This document shows, piece by piece, positions 50,523 through 62,900 of a stretch of DNA of 64,000 nucleotides (positions are counted from its first letter, which is position 1; each line of letters opens with the position of its first letter). Location of the stretch: NCBI GenBank assembly GCA_016858145.1, contig JAEHOE010000005.1, positions 930,001-994,000 of the forward strand. Direction: 5' to 3'. Made by a program: the position numbers and the translations under genes. The notes under the pieces are model-generated. The model ran no database searches and was not told the DNA's origin. It saw nothing but the letters and a program-made list of their open reading frames with translations. The stretch is from Edaphochlamys debaryana (taxonomy: Eukaryota > Chlorophyta > Chlorophyceae > Chlamydomonadales).

Positions 50523-52265
50523 ATGGCCCTGGCCTTCCAGCGCCCGGTCGGCCGCCCGGCCACCGCCTCCCGCCCGGCCTCCCGCCGCGCCCCCGCCCTC
50601 CGCATCGTCTCGGCCGCCGCCACCGCCCCCGCGCCCTCCCCCTCCTCCTCCGCCTCCTCCGTCCCCGCCTCCAAGCTGATCGACGGCAAGGGCATCGCCG
50701 ACACGATCCGCTCCGAGATCGCGGCTGAGGTGGCTCAGCTCAAGGCCAAGCACAACCTGACCCCCGGCCTGGCCGTGGTTCTGGTGGGTGCACGCAAGGA
50801 CTCCGAGACCTACGTGCGGTCCAAGAAGAAGGCCTGCGCTGAGGTGGGATTCGACTCGTACGGCACGGATCTGCCCGCTGACGTGTCGGAGGAGGAGCTG
50901 CTCAAGGTGAGGAGTGGTGGGGCGGGGGGGGGGGGGGCGGGTGTGCAGGGGGGGAGGGATGGGGCGTGGGAGGGGAGGTGAGAGGGGAGCGGCTTGATGC
51001 TGTCTCTCAACCTTTGCCGGTCACCTGGGCCCTCCTGCTGTCCCGTGCCCTCGGGACGGGGCCCTCAGGGCGTTGCGCAGCGGCTCCGGAGCGCAGTGCG
51101 CTTGGGCGCCGCCCCCAAGCCCCCTCCTCCCCCCAACCCCACCCCCCTCCTCCCCCCAACCCCAACCCCAGGTGGTTGCCGCCTACAACGCCGACCCCCG
51201 CGTGCACGGCATCCTGGTGCAGCTGCCGCTGCCCAAGCACATCAGCGAGAAGCGCATCCTGGACGCCATCTCCATCGAGAAGGACGTGGACGGCTTCCAC
51301 CCACTCAACATCGGCGCGCTGGCCATGCGCGGCCGCGACCCGCTCTTCGTGCCCTGCACGCCCAAGGTGGGGGGTGGAGAGGGGGGGGGCTGGGGGGTGG
51401 AGAGGGAGGGGGGAGGGGGAGGGGGAAATGGGGGAGAGAGGAGCAAGGGGGAATAGGGGGCAGAAGAGGGGGAGAGGGACTGCCAGGAGGCGCGTAGACG
51501 GGGACGTGTGTACTGCCCGTCCCTTCCCATCCTCATCCCATCCCCGCCCCTTGACCCACCCCTCAACCCCCACCCCCTACCCCCCCCACACACCCAGGGC
51601 TGCATCGAGCTCCTCGAGCGCCTCAAGGTGCCCATCTCTGGGCGCACGGCCTGCGTCATCGGCCGCTCCAACATCGTGGGCATGCCGGCCGCCCTGCTGC
51701 TGCAGCGCCGCGACGCCACGGTCACCATGGTGCACTCCAAGACCCCCGACGCCGCCAAGATCTGCGGCGAGGCCGACATCGTGATCGCTGCGTGCGGTGT
51801 GGCGGAGATGGTCAAGGGCGACTGGATCAAGCCCGGCGCGGTGCGTGCGTTCTAAACAGGGGGAAAGCGGGGGAAAGGGAGGGGGAAGGGGGCAAGGGAG
51901 GGGAGTGCGAAGGCGGAGGCAGGAGGAGCCGATGCGCTGTGGGAGTCGCGGTCTGACGGGCACAGTCCCCCGCCTCCATCCCCTTCAATCCCCTTCGCGA
52001 ACCGTTTGCTGAACCCACCACCCCACCCACCCCCTTCCCCACCTCCCTCTCTCCCTCCCCCCAGGTTGTGATTGACGTTGGCATCAACGCCAAGGACGAC
52101 CCCACCGCCAAGAAGGGCTACCGCCTGGTGGGGGACGTGGACTTCGAGGCCGCGGGCGCGCGCGCATCGCTCATCACGCCCGTCCCCGGCGGCGTGGGGC
52201 CCATGACCATCGCCATGCTGCTGCAGAACACGCTCGAGTCGGCGCGCCGTGCGGCCAAGCACTGA
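50523..52265 (+). CDS. FolD: Bifunctional methylenetetrahydrofolate dehydrogenase/cyclohydrolase, plastid-type
   Basis: Interconverts 5,10-methylene-, methenyl- and 10-formyl-tetrahydrofolate in one-carbon metabolism, using NADP. Four exons: 50523-50906, 51172-51366, 51598-51840, 52065-52265, totalling 1,023 nt (340 aa), all GT-AG and phase 0. Residues 1 to about 50 form a Ser/Ala/Arg/Pro-rich transit peptide. Catalytic domain: [13 protein letters not shown] with the conserved Tyr and Lys, and [16 protein letters not shown] domain: [25 protein letters not shown] (Rossmann loop), DVGIN and [15 protein letters not shown]. The length fits the family (about 290 residues) plus the targeting peptide. 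A TGTAA signal lies 255 nt after the stop. The gene is convergent with SRP72. Confidence 0.96.
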
Positions 52266-53391
52266 GCGTGTGATGCGCTGGGGCGGCCGCTTGGGTGCTG
52301 GCCTGCCAGGCGGCGGCACTGGGCGTTCGCTCTTCGAGCACGGAGCGGCTGCCCTCCTACAGAAGGGGGCGGGTGCGAGGAGGGCAACCTGAGGGCAAGG
52401 TGCCGTGTGCTAACAGCCCGGCAAGCGGCTGAAGGCGGCTGGAGGCGGAGTGGCGGCGGCATTGGAGCGGAGCGGCTGTGGTCATGGTAGTAGGAGCTTG
52501 GGGCTTGGCCGCGGCTCGCTGTAAGTGGGGAGCGTGGGCGACTGAAGGCGTTGACGGCCGGTGGTATTGGAGGAGAGGGGGGCTGACGTGTTGGTTACCG
52601 GGGTTGGGCGGCGGGTGGAAGCTTCATGAGTGTCTAGTTGCAGCACCCAGGGGTTGTTGGCGGTCAGGCGTGCGGGGAGGCTAGGGAACCGACGGCGAGT
52701 GCGACTGGAGTGCGCTATCGCTATCTATTGAGCGATGAATGACCTGATGAATGATCTGACTTGGACGTGGGTCAAGACCGGCAGGATGCTTGGAGGTTGG
52801 GACTCACTAGTATGACGAGGAAGTGGTAGGAAGCATTTGATCGAGCGGGATGCCCGCTTTCTCGCTAATGCACGCAAGCTGACAAGCTTTGCTGGCATGC
52901 TACCGCTGTGGGGCGGTGCGAGCATGGAGGGCCGCTGTAAGCGAGGGCCACAGACGCCGCATCTTCCAGCCTCTAGATCCTCTCCGTCCAGTTGCTGCCA
53001 GGCTTTGCAGCCTGCCCGGGTCTCCAGTGCCCGGCCCTGCCCCCTGCAGCATGTGCCCCGCCGTACCCCTCGCCCCGAGCACACCAAACATCCATGCGTT
53101 GGCCAATCCATGTCATGTGCCCCCCCTGTTCCCTGACTGCCGTCTGCCACCGCCTCGACGTCACGTCACGGCCCATGCCGCCCCCACAGCACATGCGACG
53201 CACCCTGCTGCCACCTCTCCCCAACGCACTCCCCTCTCGCAACGCCAGGCAACCCACGCGCCCCCTCCCCCTACCAGCCTTGCCCCTCAGCCCAAACGCC
53301 CCCGCTCCCCGCTTCACGTCTCCCCACCGACACACCCAACCTGCAATCCGCACCACGCAGCCCCCATCACGCCCCCACCCGCCGCTCCGCC
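52266..53391. other. Intergenic region between convergent FolD and SRP72
   Basis: 1.1 kb holding both 3' UTRs. A plausible FolD polyadenylation signal, TGTAA, is at 52520-52524. I see no clear minus-strand signal for SRP72 and no gene. Confidence 0.5.
52520..52524 (+). promoter_or_regulatory. Candidate polyadenylation signal TGTAA for FolD
   Basis: First TGTAA on the plus strand after the FolD stop, within the distance usual for algal 3' UTRs. Confidence 0.45.
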
Positions 53392-56300
53392 TCACTTCTT
53401 GCCGCCCTTCTTGCGCGGCGGCAGCGTGGGCTTGGCGGGCTGCGCCTTGGCGGCGGCGGCCGAGGGCGCGGGGGCGTTGGTGCGGTCCAGGCTCTCGTCC
53501 ACCTTACCGGCGCCCTGGGGGGAGGTAGCGGGAGGGTGGGGTGGGGGTAGCGGTGTGGGAGGAGGTGTCGTCAGGAGCACTGGCAACTCGGGGTTTTGGG
53601 GGCGAACCGGACCAGGTGCACCTCGTTCCAGACCACTCCCGTCCACACCTCCTGACGCTGCCCATGCCACCTCGGCCCCCTTTTCCCTCTCCCCTCTCCC
53701 CTCCCCTCGCCCCACATTCTCTCCCCGAACCCCCCTCCCCTCCCCCCCCCTCCCCGGCCCCCTCCCCCGCCACCTGAGAGCCCTTGACCGCGTCCTTCTC
53801 CTTCCGCCGCCGGTCCCGCTTCTTCTTGTAGTCGGACCGCTCCCACTTGGGCAGCCAGCGCTCGGGGTCGGGCGGGGGCAGGCCGCCGCCGGGCAGCTCG
53901 GGGTTGTAGGCAGCGGGCAGGAGCGGCTTGCGCTTCTTGCGGCTCTTCTTGGCCTGGGGGGAGGGGGTGGGGTTGGGGGAGGGGCAGTGAGAGGGGATGA
54001 CGGCGCCCGCGCCGTTCCGACCGCCGCGCCCTCTTAGCTGGAGGGGGTGGGCTTTCTCCAGTTGAAGGGGGCGGGCCCTCTCGAGCTCTCTTCACGCCCT
54101 CGTCCCACCTCCACCAACCCCTCTCCCCAAGCCCCCTTCGCACGCCAGCCCCACCCCCCCCTTCTCCGGCTGCTTCGCCGTGCCCATGGCGCCCCCGCCC
54201 CCTTCTCAACCCTCCCGGCCTCAAACCCCCTTGACACGCGTGCAGCAAAAACCCCAGCCCACCTCCCCCCCCCCGAACACCCCTCCGCCCCCCCACCTTG
54301 GGCTGCTTCTCCGTATCCATGGCGTCACCGCCCCGCTTGCCGCCCACAGCCGCCCGCGCCGCCGCCGCCAGCTCCCCGGCCGCCAGGTCGGGACCGCGCG
54401 CCCGCGCCGCCGCGCCCGCGCCGCCCGTCCGCACCGCCCCCTCCTCCAGCGCATCCAGGTCCAGACCCGACAGCGCCGCCGCCGAGGGGGGCGGCGCCAG
54501 GCTCGCGACCAGGGCGGGGGCGGAGGCGGGGTCCGCCAGGGCGCAGGAGCGGGCGAGGCGCGCGAGCGTGGCGGCGCCGGTGGCGGTGGAGGCGAGGCCG
54601 CTGGCCTGGAGCTGCTTGAAGGCCTGGGGGAAAGGGGGTTGGGGGTTGGGGTTGGGGTTGTTTGTAGCTGAGCGGGATGGGGGGGGAGTTTGTTTGAAGC
54701 TCAGAAGCGGGAGGGCGTCCTTACGCCTGCGCCAGGGAAGCTTAGCTTGGGGGGGGCGAGGAAGTGTGGGGCCGGTGTAGAAAAGCGGGGCCCACGTACG
54801 GGTCGTGGCACTGGGACGGACAGCCGGAGCATGGCGCCGAGGGCGGGGTCGGGTGGGGGAGGCTAGCGCACCCCCGCACCCCGTGCCCTCGCCCCCAGCA
54901 ATACCCCCCCCCCTTCCTTATCACCCTCACCACCGCAGCCCACCCCACCCCACCCGAACCCAACGCCAGCCGCAACCACCCTATCCCCAATGCCCCCCCC
55001 CGCCCCCCTCGCCCCCCCCCCCACCTGCTTGGCCTCCTCCAGCTTCCCCAGCCGCAGCTTGAGCCCCACCGCCGCCCCCAGGCACCACGCCTGCGCCGCC
55101 GCCGCCCCCGCCTCCGCCCCGCGGCCCCGCCAGTGAGCCACGGCGGCGTCCAGCAGAGCCTCGGCGCCAGCGGGGTCGTTCAGCTGTGTGTGGGGGGGTG
55201 GGGGTGGGGGGCCGGCAACGGGGGTCGGTTAGGGGTATTTTTTCGAGCGGGGAACGATAAGGCGGCGGCGGGTCGGTTAGGGGGTGGAAGTTGATGTGAG
55301 GGTTGCAGGGGCTGGAGTTTCGCTGCAGCCACGCGACCTCTGTCTCCCTCCTCACAAAAATCCTACCCATCCTAACCGCCCCTCGCCTCCCCTTTCCCCC
55401 TGGGTTCCCGCCCAGGCGAACCCTAGCAGCCCCCCCCCCCCTCCCACACACACCCTCCCTCCCCTCCCCATGCCCACCTGCTCGTGCAGCGCCACCCTCG
55501 TGGCCACCACCGCCCCGCTGAAGCCCACGGCCGGGTCCGCCCCCCCCAGCGCCGCCAGCAGCGCCAGGCCCTTGTCCGCCGCCCCCGCCTCCAGCGCCGC
55601 CTGCGCCCGCATGAGCGTGGGCGCCACGGCCGCGGAGGCGGGGGGCGCCCCGGGTGCGCCGCTGCCGCAGGAGGCGGCGAAGGCCTCCAGGGCGCGGTCG
55701 GCGTCCACGGTCTGTGTGGCGAGGGGGTTGGGGTGGGGGGTGGAGTTGGGGTTGGAGGGGAGGGGGTTGGAGGGGAGGGGGGGAGGTGAGGAGAATCCGC
55801 CTTGCCCCCTCGACCGCGACGCTACGCGCGCTTCGCTGGGCCCCGCCGTGCCTGATGCCGGCCCGCAGCATCCCCCCTCCCCCTTCCGCCCCGCCCTTCC
55901 GCCCCCGACCGCCCCCCCCCCCCCTGCCCCCCCCCCCCCCCACCTTGCCCAGCGACAGGGACACGGCCGCCGACAGCATGGCCACGTCAGGCTCCGCGGC
56001 GCCCCCGGGGGCGGCCGCCAGCACCCCCAGCAGCTCCCGAGCGGCGTCCGCCTTGCCGCCGGCCTGGGAGGGGGGAGGGGGGAGGAAGGGGGGGCGAGGG
56101 TCAGGGTTGGGTCCAATCTGGCGGGCCTTGGGGCATTGCTCTGACAGGCATCGCACTGGTCGCTGGTCGCTGTCCTTTCTTGCCATCGCCCCGGTCTCAT
56201 CCCCTCGGCTCCTCCTCCCTTGCCCTTCTGCCCCTTTCCCTTTCTCTTTCCCCAGCTTGTGCGGCACCCGCCTTCCTGTCCCCCCCTCCCCCCCCCCCTC

Positions 56301-59300
56301 CCCCTCCACCCCCACTCACCAGGTACAGCAGCCCCAAGTTGAGCAGCAGCCGCATCTTCTGCGCCGCCCCCAGCCGGCTCTCCAGCCCCTCGGCAAACTT
56401 GGGGAGGCTGCCCGCGGGCGTGTGCCGCGCAATCAGCCCCGCCAGGGCCCCCACGGTGCCGCCCGCGCTCTCGTCCCCCGCCGCCAGCGCCGCCAGGGCC
56501 GCGGCCGTGGCTGCCTTGCCGCCCGACCCGGGCCGCTCCACCAGCGCCTCCAGCCGCTTGGTGGCCGAGGTGATGAACTTGCGGTTCTGCGGCCCCGGCT
56601 CCAGGCGGTGGGGGGCGTCCGCCACTGCGTTGTTGTGGGCCACGGCGCGGGTGGCCTCGTCGGAGCAGGTGCCGGCGCTGGGGGGGTGGGGGGAGGAAGG
56701 GGGAGGAAGGGGGAGGAAGGGGGAGGAAGGGGGAGGAAGGGGGAGGAAGGGGGAGGAAGGGGGAGGAAGGGGGAGAAAGGGGGAGGAAGGGGGAGGAAGG
56801 GGGTGATCTTTGACGAGTTGGAGACTGGAGAGCCCGAAAGCTATGGGGAGAAAAGGGTTGTTTCGCTTAAAGATTTGGGGTCTGTCGAGGGCCGAATGCG
56901 CAGGAACGGCGATGTTCTGGGGTCGAGTGCACTGCCCCCCCTCTCTGTCTTCATGAACTAGAGTGGAGGATCGAGCGCTCCTGCCCCTCTACCCCCCACC
57001 CCTACCCCCTCACCCCCGGATGAGCTTGTCGTACACCTCGGTTGCCTCCCCCGTGCGCCCCAGGCGCCCCAGCACGTAGGCCAGCTGGCAGGACAGGGGG
57101 CCCAGCTCGTCGTCCACCTCCTCCTCGGCCAGGTCCTCCTCAAACAGGGTCTCGCGGCCTGGGGAAGTGGGTGGTAGGACAGTTGGTCAGCGGCGCTCCC
57201 ACCGGGTGTCACCACACGCGCAGACCCCACATACACATGGCACTCCGGCAGCCGAAACCATGAACAGCTCCTCCTTTCCCTGCCCGTCTCCCCCTCACCT
57301 TCACACCCCACCCCCTACGCTCCCTTCCCCCCTCCCCCTCCCCTCCTCTCAACCCCGTGCCTTCCCTCCTCCTCCGGCCCCCCCTCCCTCCCCTCCCCCT
57401 GCCCTCCCTCACCCAGCTTGAGCGCCATGCGCAGCTCCCCCTCCGCCGCCCCCAGCTGCCCCGCCTCCACAAGGCCGCAGGAGCGGTTGAAGGCGACCTC
57501 GAACGAGTCCCGCGGCTTCACCTGGACGGGGGGAAGGGAAGACTCCTTCAGGACTAGGAACTGCGGTTTGCTGGGCGGTTTCGATGGGGCCTACGGCCCT
57601 GAAGAAGTTAACAAATACGTATCTCTGTATCTCTACGTTCCAATCACGTAGCCTCAGTAGCTTCGGCGCCAGTCCCCCCTCCCTCCTCCTGTGCGCTGCC
57701 CTCAGTACGGCACCTTGAGTGCGGCCATGAGGTCGGGCAGCTCCGCGGCCAGGCCCGCGGCCACGTAGGCGGCCAGCACGTTGGTCTTGAGCTCCAGGGA
57801 GTCGGCCTAAGAGGGGGAAAGGAGGGGGGGCGGTGGGGGTTGGGGGGAAGAGGCATGGAGGGATGGGGCACATGGGGACGCGTGATGCCCTGGCGCTTCC
57901 CGGTTGGAGCCCTGGAGGGCGCCACACCCCATTCCTCACACCCTCGGCCCTCCCTCGCGTGCCCTCGCCCCGCTCCCCGCGCGGGAAGACGACCACATCC
58001 CGCATAGGCTAGACACCCATCCCCAGCGTGTATCCCCTGCGCCCCCACGGCCGAGACGGGCCCCAGGCTGCTGCTGCCGCTGCTGCCCACCTTGTGCTGC
58101 TGGAAGAGGCGGTCGTATGTGTGGATGCAGTCCTTGGTGGCCCCCTTGCGGTACTGCAGCTGGGCCTGCAGCTGCAGCAGCGGGGGGGCGGCGGCGGGGT
58201 CCAGCTCCGCATCCGCCAGCGCCTTGCCAGTCACCGCCAGGGCCTGGGGGAGGGGGTGGGGGTGGAGGACGGGGAGACGGATGGAGGTGAGGGGGAGGGC
58301 GGAGGGGTCAGTGACAGGCCCCGCGCAAACCCAGGCGTGTGCCATGCACGCATCACCCCGCCCGCCGGCCCTGCCACGGCCTGACCGGCCAAACCCCGAG
58401 CGTGTGCCGTGCGCGAACCACCCCGCCCAGTGGCATGTTTGCCCGCCGCTCGGGCCCCGGGCGTCCCTGGCCGCATATTCTCGTCGGTCCTCTCGCTTCG
58501 CCGGTCGCAGGGCATACCCCAACCGCAGCCCCATCACAAGACCCTCTCGCAGCCCCACAGGACCGCACGAGGACAGGGCCGCGCGAGGGCGGGGGCAGCA
58601 TGCATCGCGGGATTCGCTTCCCCCGTGAGAGCTGAGGGAGAGGCGCGCATCCCGCCGCCATCCCCCCCAAACTCCTAGGCCGCAGCCCCACAGGACCCCA
58701 CGGGGCCGGGTCTCACCTCCTCGATCTGACCCAGACGGTACTGGCAGTAGGCCTGAGGGTGGAGGGGAGCACACGAGTGAGCCGGCCACGAGACACAACC
58801 CGGCCCAAGCCGCAGAGCACGACTGCGCGGCACCAGTCACAGGCTGCAGCCTCCGCGCCAACGGCGCCTCGCGGGCAGGTAGGCGGAGGCGGCTGTGCGG
58901 CTGGGATGGTACCAGCGGCGGCTGCACCAGCCCCCAGCCTCCCCATGGTCGGCGACCCGCCTCAGTGGAGGGGGGGCCGGCCGAGGCCCTTGCTCATGGC
59001 GTAGATCTGCTCCGCCGCTGCGGAGCTGACCGCTCAGCTGACGAGCCCCAGCCCCCGCCACCAGGCTGAGCCGCGGGGTGTTGAGCTAGGCTTCCGCGCA
59101 GGGCGGGTTTGGCTGTCGCTGGGGGCTTCGAGTGTTGGGTACCGTGTGGCCCCCCCTCACCCCCACTCCCACCCGTCCCACCTTCTCAAAGCTGAGCTGC
59201 TGCGTGGAGAGCGGTGGCTTGCTCAGCACGCTCAGGGCCTGCTGGAACTCGGACAGCTGCATATGCGCCACGACCTTGCAGCGGAGGGCGTCCGCATCGC

Positions 59301-59552
59301 CCGGCGCGATGGCGAGGACTGCGCGGGCAGCACAGCGTGGGACCGCCGAATGAGGCCCAGACCAGATGTCTTGCCTCCTAGCAAGGCTGACGCGTGTTGG
59401 AGCGGGGCCAGGGCCTGCCCGCAGAGCGCACAGCCGCCGAGCATGCGCTTACTCTCATCGCAAGCCTTCAGCGCCTTCTTATGCTGCTGGTTCTTGATGC
59501 TGGTGTTCAGGCGCTCAAAGGCCTGCTCCAGCGGTGTGGCGTCCGACGCCAT
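53392..59552 (-). CDS. SRP72: Signal recognition particle subunit SRP72
   Basis: Binds SRP RNA with SRP68 in cytosolic SRP, which targets nascent chains to the ER. Fourteen exons (minus): 59552-59453, 59318-59182, 58752-58717, 58243-58091, 57806-57714, 57521-57413, 57158-57014, 56677-56320, 56063-55944, 55711-55478, 55183-55025, 54623-54297, 53953-53774, 53514-53392, totalling 2,274 nt (757 aa), all GT-AG and in frame. The N-terminal two thirds is a TPR solenoid (KKALKACDE, GDADALRCKVVAHMQ, YRKGATKDCIHTYDRLFQQ, AYVLGRLGRTGEATEVYDKL). The C-terminus has the SRP72 RNA-binding signature PDPERWLPKWERSDY, then a Lys/Arg-rich stretch and a PPRKKGGKK tail. The chosen ATG has an ACCATGG context. SRP68 is not in the window. 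Confidence 0.95.
56691..56800. repeat. Minisatellite, 11 tandem copies of a 10-bp unit, in an SRP72 intron
   Basis: GGGAGGAAGG repeated eleven times (one variant GGGAGAAAGG at 56771-56780), lying in the intron between the 57158-57014 and 56677-56320 exons. On the transcribed strand it is a CCTTCCTCCC array beside the splice acceptor. Confidence 0.95.
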
Positions 59553-59999
59553 GGTTGCTGGGAGCAATGATCCAGGCCAACTGTAAGGAAGATCAAACCA
59601 CGCGCACTTCTGTGTATCTAATTGGGCGACCCCTAGATCGTCAGTGTCGGGTGGGGTGCCCCGGCGCCCTCGGCCGGGCCGGTGCGCCGGGCTTTAGTGC
59701 TTCAGCGCGTGGCTACGGGGTGACGCTTGCTATCGTGAGCAGAGCAGTGTGCGCGTGGGAGACGACTGCACTTCGCGGGAGTTAAGCCGGGGCTCAGGCC
59801 CCAGACGCGGTCCCGTGCAATCGCGCACTCCTCTACCTTGCCGCTGCACCGCCCCCGCTCCGCATTTGCATCCCCACTACATACTCGGCCCTCGCACTTG
59901 TAGGACGCGCCTCACACACCACACATCTGGTCGGCACGGTCGGTGCCATCCATCACCGTGCCGACGCCGAGAGCTTGCCCCGGCAGCAGCCATCGGGCG
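59553..59999. promoter_or_regulatory. 447-bp divergent promoter region between SRP72 and the PYROXD1-like gene
   Basis: The start codons of the two genes point outward across 447 bp. No TATA box is seen. A CT-rich stretch at 59820-59900 precedes the plus-strand gene. Confidence 0.5.
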
Positions 60000-62900
60000 A
60001 TGACCCTGCGCTACGTAGTGCTGGGCGGCGGCATCGCAGGCGTCTGCTGCGCTCTAGAGCTCACGCGCTGTCTTCAGGTTCACGGAACCGCCGCGGACCC
60101 CGACGTCCCCGACACGGCATGCCAAAGCGTTCGGCACGATGCTGTCGGGAGCGCCGCTCAAGTGGTCCTCGTCAGCGGCAGCGCGGTAGTCAAGGGCGTC
60201 CGTGAGGTGGCCCGCCTGAGCCGCCTGGTGGAGGAGCTCGAGGTGCGGCAGACCAAGCAGCACGAGGAGTCCAACAACGCCATCTTGAGGGAACATCCCC
60301 GTCCCAGTCTGGCGCTGGCGTGCTGCCCGTAACGCCCTGGCGCCCCGTGCTAGTCCGCACCAGGCAGCAGGACAAGCCCCGGTGCTTCCATCTCAGTCCT
60401 TGCGGTTACCGCGTCCGCCGAGTGCTTCGCTCCTGGCCTGCACAGGTGGTGGAGACGCCGCTGGAGGAGCTGGCGGCCTCCCCCGCCGCCGGGGGCCTGT
60501 TGCACGTGGTGCAGGCGCACGTGCAGGGACTGGACCTGGGCCGGAGGGTGAGCGCTGCGCGGACGGAGGGGCCAGGGCAATGTTGGCCAGGTGTTGGGTA
60601 GCACCAGCGCGCTCCGTCGGCCCATCAGACAGACCCTGTCGACCGTAGGGTAACGCACCGGGGGTGGAAGTGAGAGGTCAGAGGAGGAACGGGGCGGCGG
60701 GATTGTAGGGGGGGCGGCTGACCTGCCTGCGCCCCGGCTGTCCGCGCGCAGGAGTTGCTTCTGGCTGGCGGGGGCAGCCTGCCCTACCACAAGCTCTGCA
60801 TCGCCACGGGAGCGCGGCCCAAGGTCCGGTGCGCACCACGCGCTTTAGGCCACACGTGCTTCCCGTGCGCCGTGTGTCGTGTCTGCCGACGTGTGCAAGG
60901 CCTGCCGTGCTAGGGTGCTGTTCACGGCAACCCTGGCCGTGACGAAGGCCCCGCATGACCATATCCTCACCCCTGACAGGCCCTGGCGGTGCCGGGCGGC
61001 GACCACCCCTGCGCCCTGACCCTGCGAGACACGGACAGCGTGCAGGCACGTGGGGGTGCGGGGGTTGAGGGGTTGTGGGGCGGAGGGGCCTCATGTTAAC
61101 CCCGGATCTCCGCACATACCGTTCGCTTACCTAGCAAAGGAGGGGCCTTCTGTTGGCCAGGGACTGGAGTGTGTGCCGGTTGTGGCATGGAGCGCACCGC
61201 CACCCCTGCCCCAACTGCGCTCATGCCGTTCGCCCTTTTCGCTTGGGCTCTTCGCTTGGGCTAGGTAGTACTGCACACCTGCAGCCCCACCTGCTCCAAG
61301 CCCAGGATCCTACGCCCCGCACCGCCACTGCTCTCCGCACCCTCCGCAGGAACTGGTCTCGCGGCTGCGGGGCGGCCGGCGGCTGCTGCTGGTGGGCAAC
61401 GGCGGCATCGCTCTGGAGCTGGCGGGGGCGCTGCTGGCGGGGCAGGCGGCACCCGAGCGGCGAGCGCACGTGTGGCCGTCGGCAGCACCAGCCGCGCCAG
61501 GAGCCGCAACCTCAGCGTCAGCCTCAGTTGAGGCGCCAGAAGTGGGGGCAGCAGCGCCGGCGGGGCCGAGGGAGCAGGCGGAGCGGACTGATGGAGCGGC
61601 AGCAGGGTCCGCCAGTGGGGGCGCGGGATGCGAAGCATCGGGGGGCGGGGCGGACGGGCGGCCGGAGCTGGTGTGGGCCATGAAGCATGGCCACATCGGG
61701 GACGCGTTCTTCGACGCGGACGCGGCGGCCTTCCTGCTGGGGTCACTGCAGGGCGGGGCACAGGGCCAGTCGGTAGAGGAGGCGGGGAGGGCGGCGGGCG
61801 GCGCAGCGGAGCAGGGCCCAGCAGGGGTCCCGGGTGCGGCACCACCAGACGAGAGCGGAGTCGAGGCGGCAATGGAGTTCCGGCAGGGCCGCGGTGGCGT
61901 GGAGGAGGCAGTAGCGGTGGCAACAGCGCTAGCGGCCGGCGGCAGCGGGGCCCGCTCAACACCCTCCGGGGCTCCCTCTGCAGCCACGGCGGGGGCAACC
62001 GGCGAGAGTGCGGACGCTGCCGCGGCCCGAGCCCAGGCCGGCGCCTCCAGCAGCGGCCGTGGCGTGTCGGGCCACGCTGCTGGGCCCGCCTGGACCCGGG
62101 AGCTGCTGCGGGGCCTGGCTGGGCCCGGCGGCCGAGGGTTGCGCGGCGCGGAGGCTGCGGCAGGAGCCGGGGGCCTGTTCCGGTTGGCGCTGGAGGCTGC
62201 GGCCACGGTTGTGCGCATCGAGGACGGGGGCTGCAAGGGAGCCGATGGTGGTGTTGGGGCAGGAGACGACGTGGGCAACGATGAGGAGGAGCGGTGGCCG
62301 GCGTACGTCACGCTCTCCAACGGCAAGGCAAGTAGGCGGGTGGGCTGGGGCTTGAGCCCAGACAGTGTGTGGGGGGCCTTGCCTATTCCATGGAGATGCG
62401 TCAGCAGGCAGAGCCACGAAGAGCTCACCATGTCATCGTAATGCGAAAGGTGCGCCTGCCCCCTTTCCCTCACCAACTGAGACGCGTGCTCCTGTACGGC
62501 CCATCCACAGGTGTACGGCATCGATCTGGTGGTGACCGGCATCGGCGTGGAGCCGGCCGTGGACTGGCTGCCTGGGGAGCTGGCCCGGGCGGGCGACGGC
62601 GGGCTGGCCGTGGGGCGGGACATGCGGACCAGCGACCCCCGGGTCTTTGCGGCCGGCGACTGCTGCAGCTGCGATTGGCCCAACATGGCGCCGCACTGGT
62701 TCCAGATGCGGCTTTGGACGCAGGTGGGGACTGGAGGGTGAGGTTTGGGGGCAAGGATGCGGGGGCCAGGGGATGGGGTGACGTCGGGGAGTGGGGAGGA
62801 AGGGCAGTTAGGGCAGTGAGGTAGCCCTCACACGTGGGCAGGTCAGGGTAAGGAGCTACGGACCCGTTTGGGGCTTGGATGGCGTTGATGAGTTCAGGAT

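Noticed and set aside
50523..52265. Recent bacterial transfer of FolD
   Set aside because: It has introns, a transit peptide and local base composition; it is an ordinary plastid-type eukaryotic gene.
54981..56315. 444-codon minus-strand open frame in the SRP72 gene
   Set aside because: It reads through introns of SRP72 in G/C-run sequence; the spliced model in the same strand explains the coding signal.
61310..62686. 458-codon minus-strand open frame
   Set aside because: Mirror of the Ala/Gly-rich exon 5 of the PYROXD1-like gene and its neighbours; low-complexity product without motifs.
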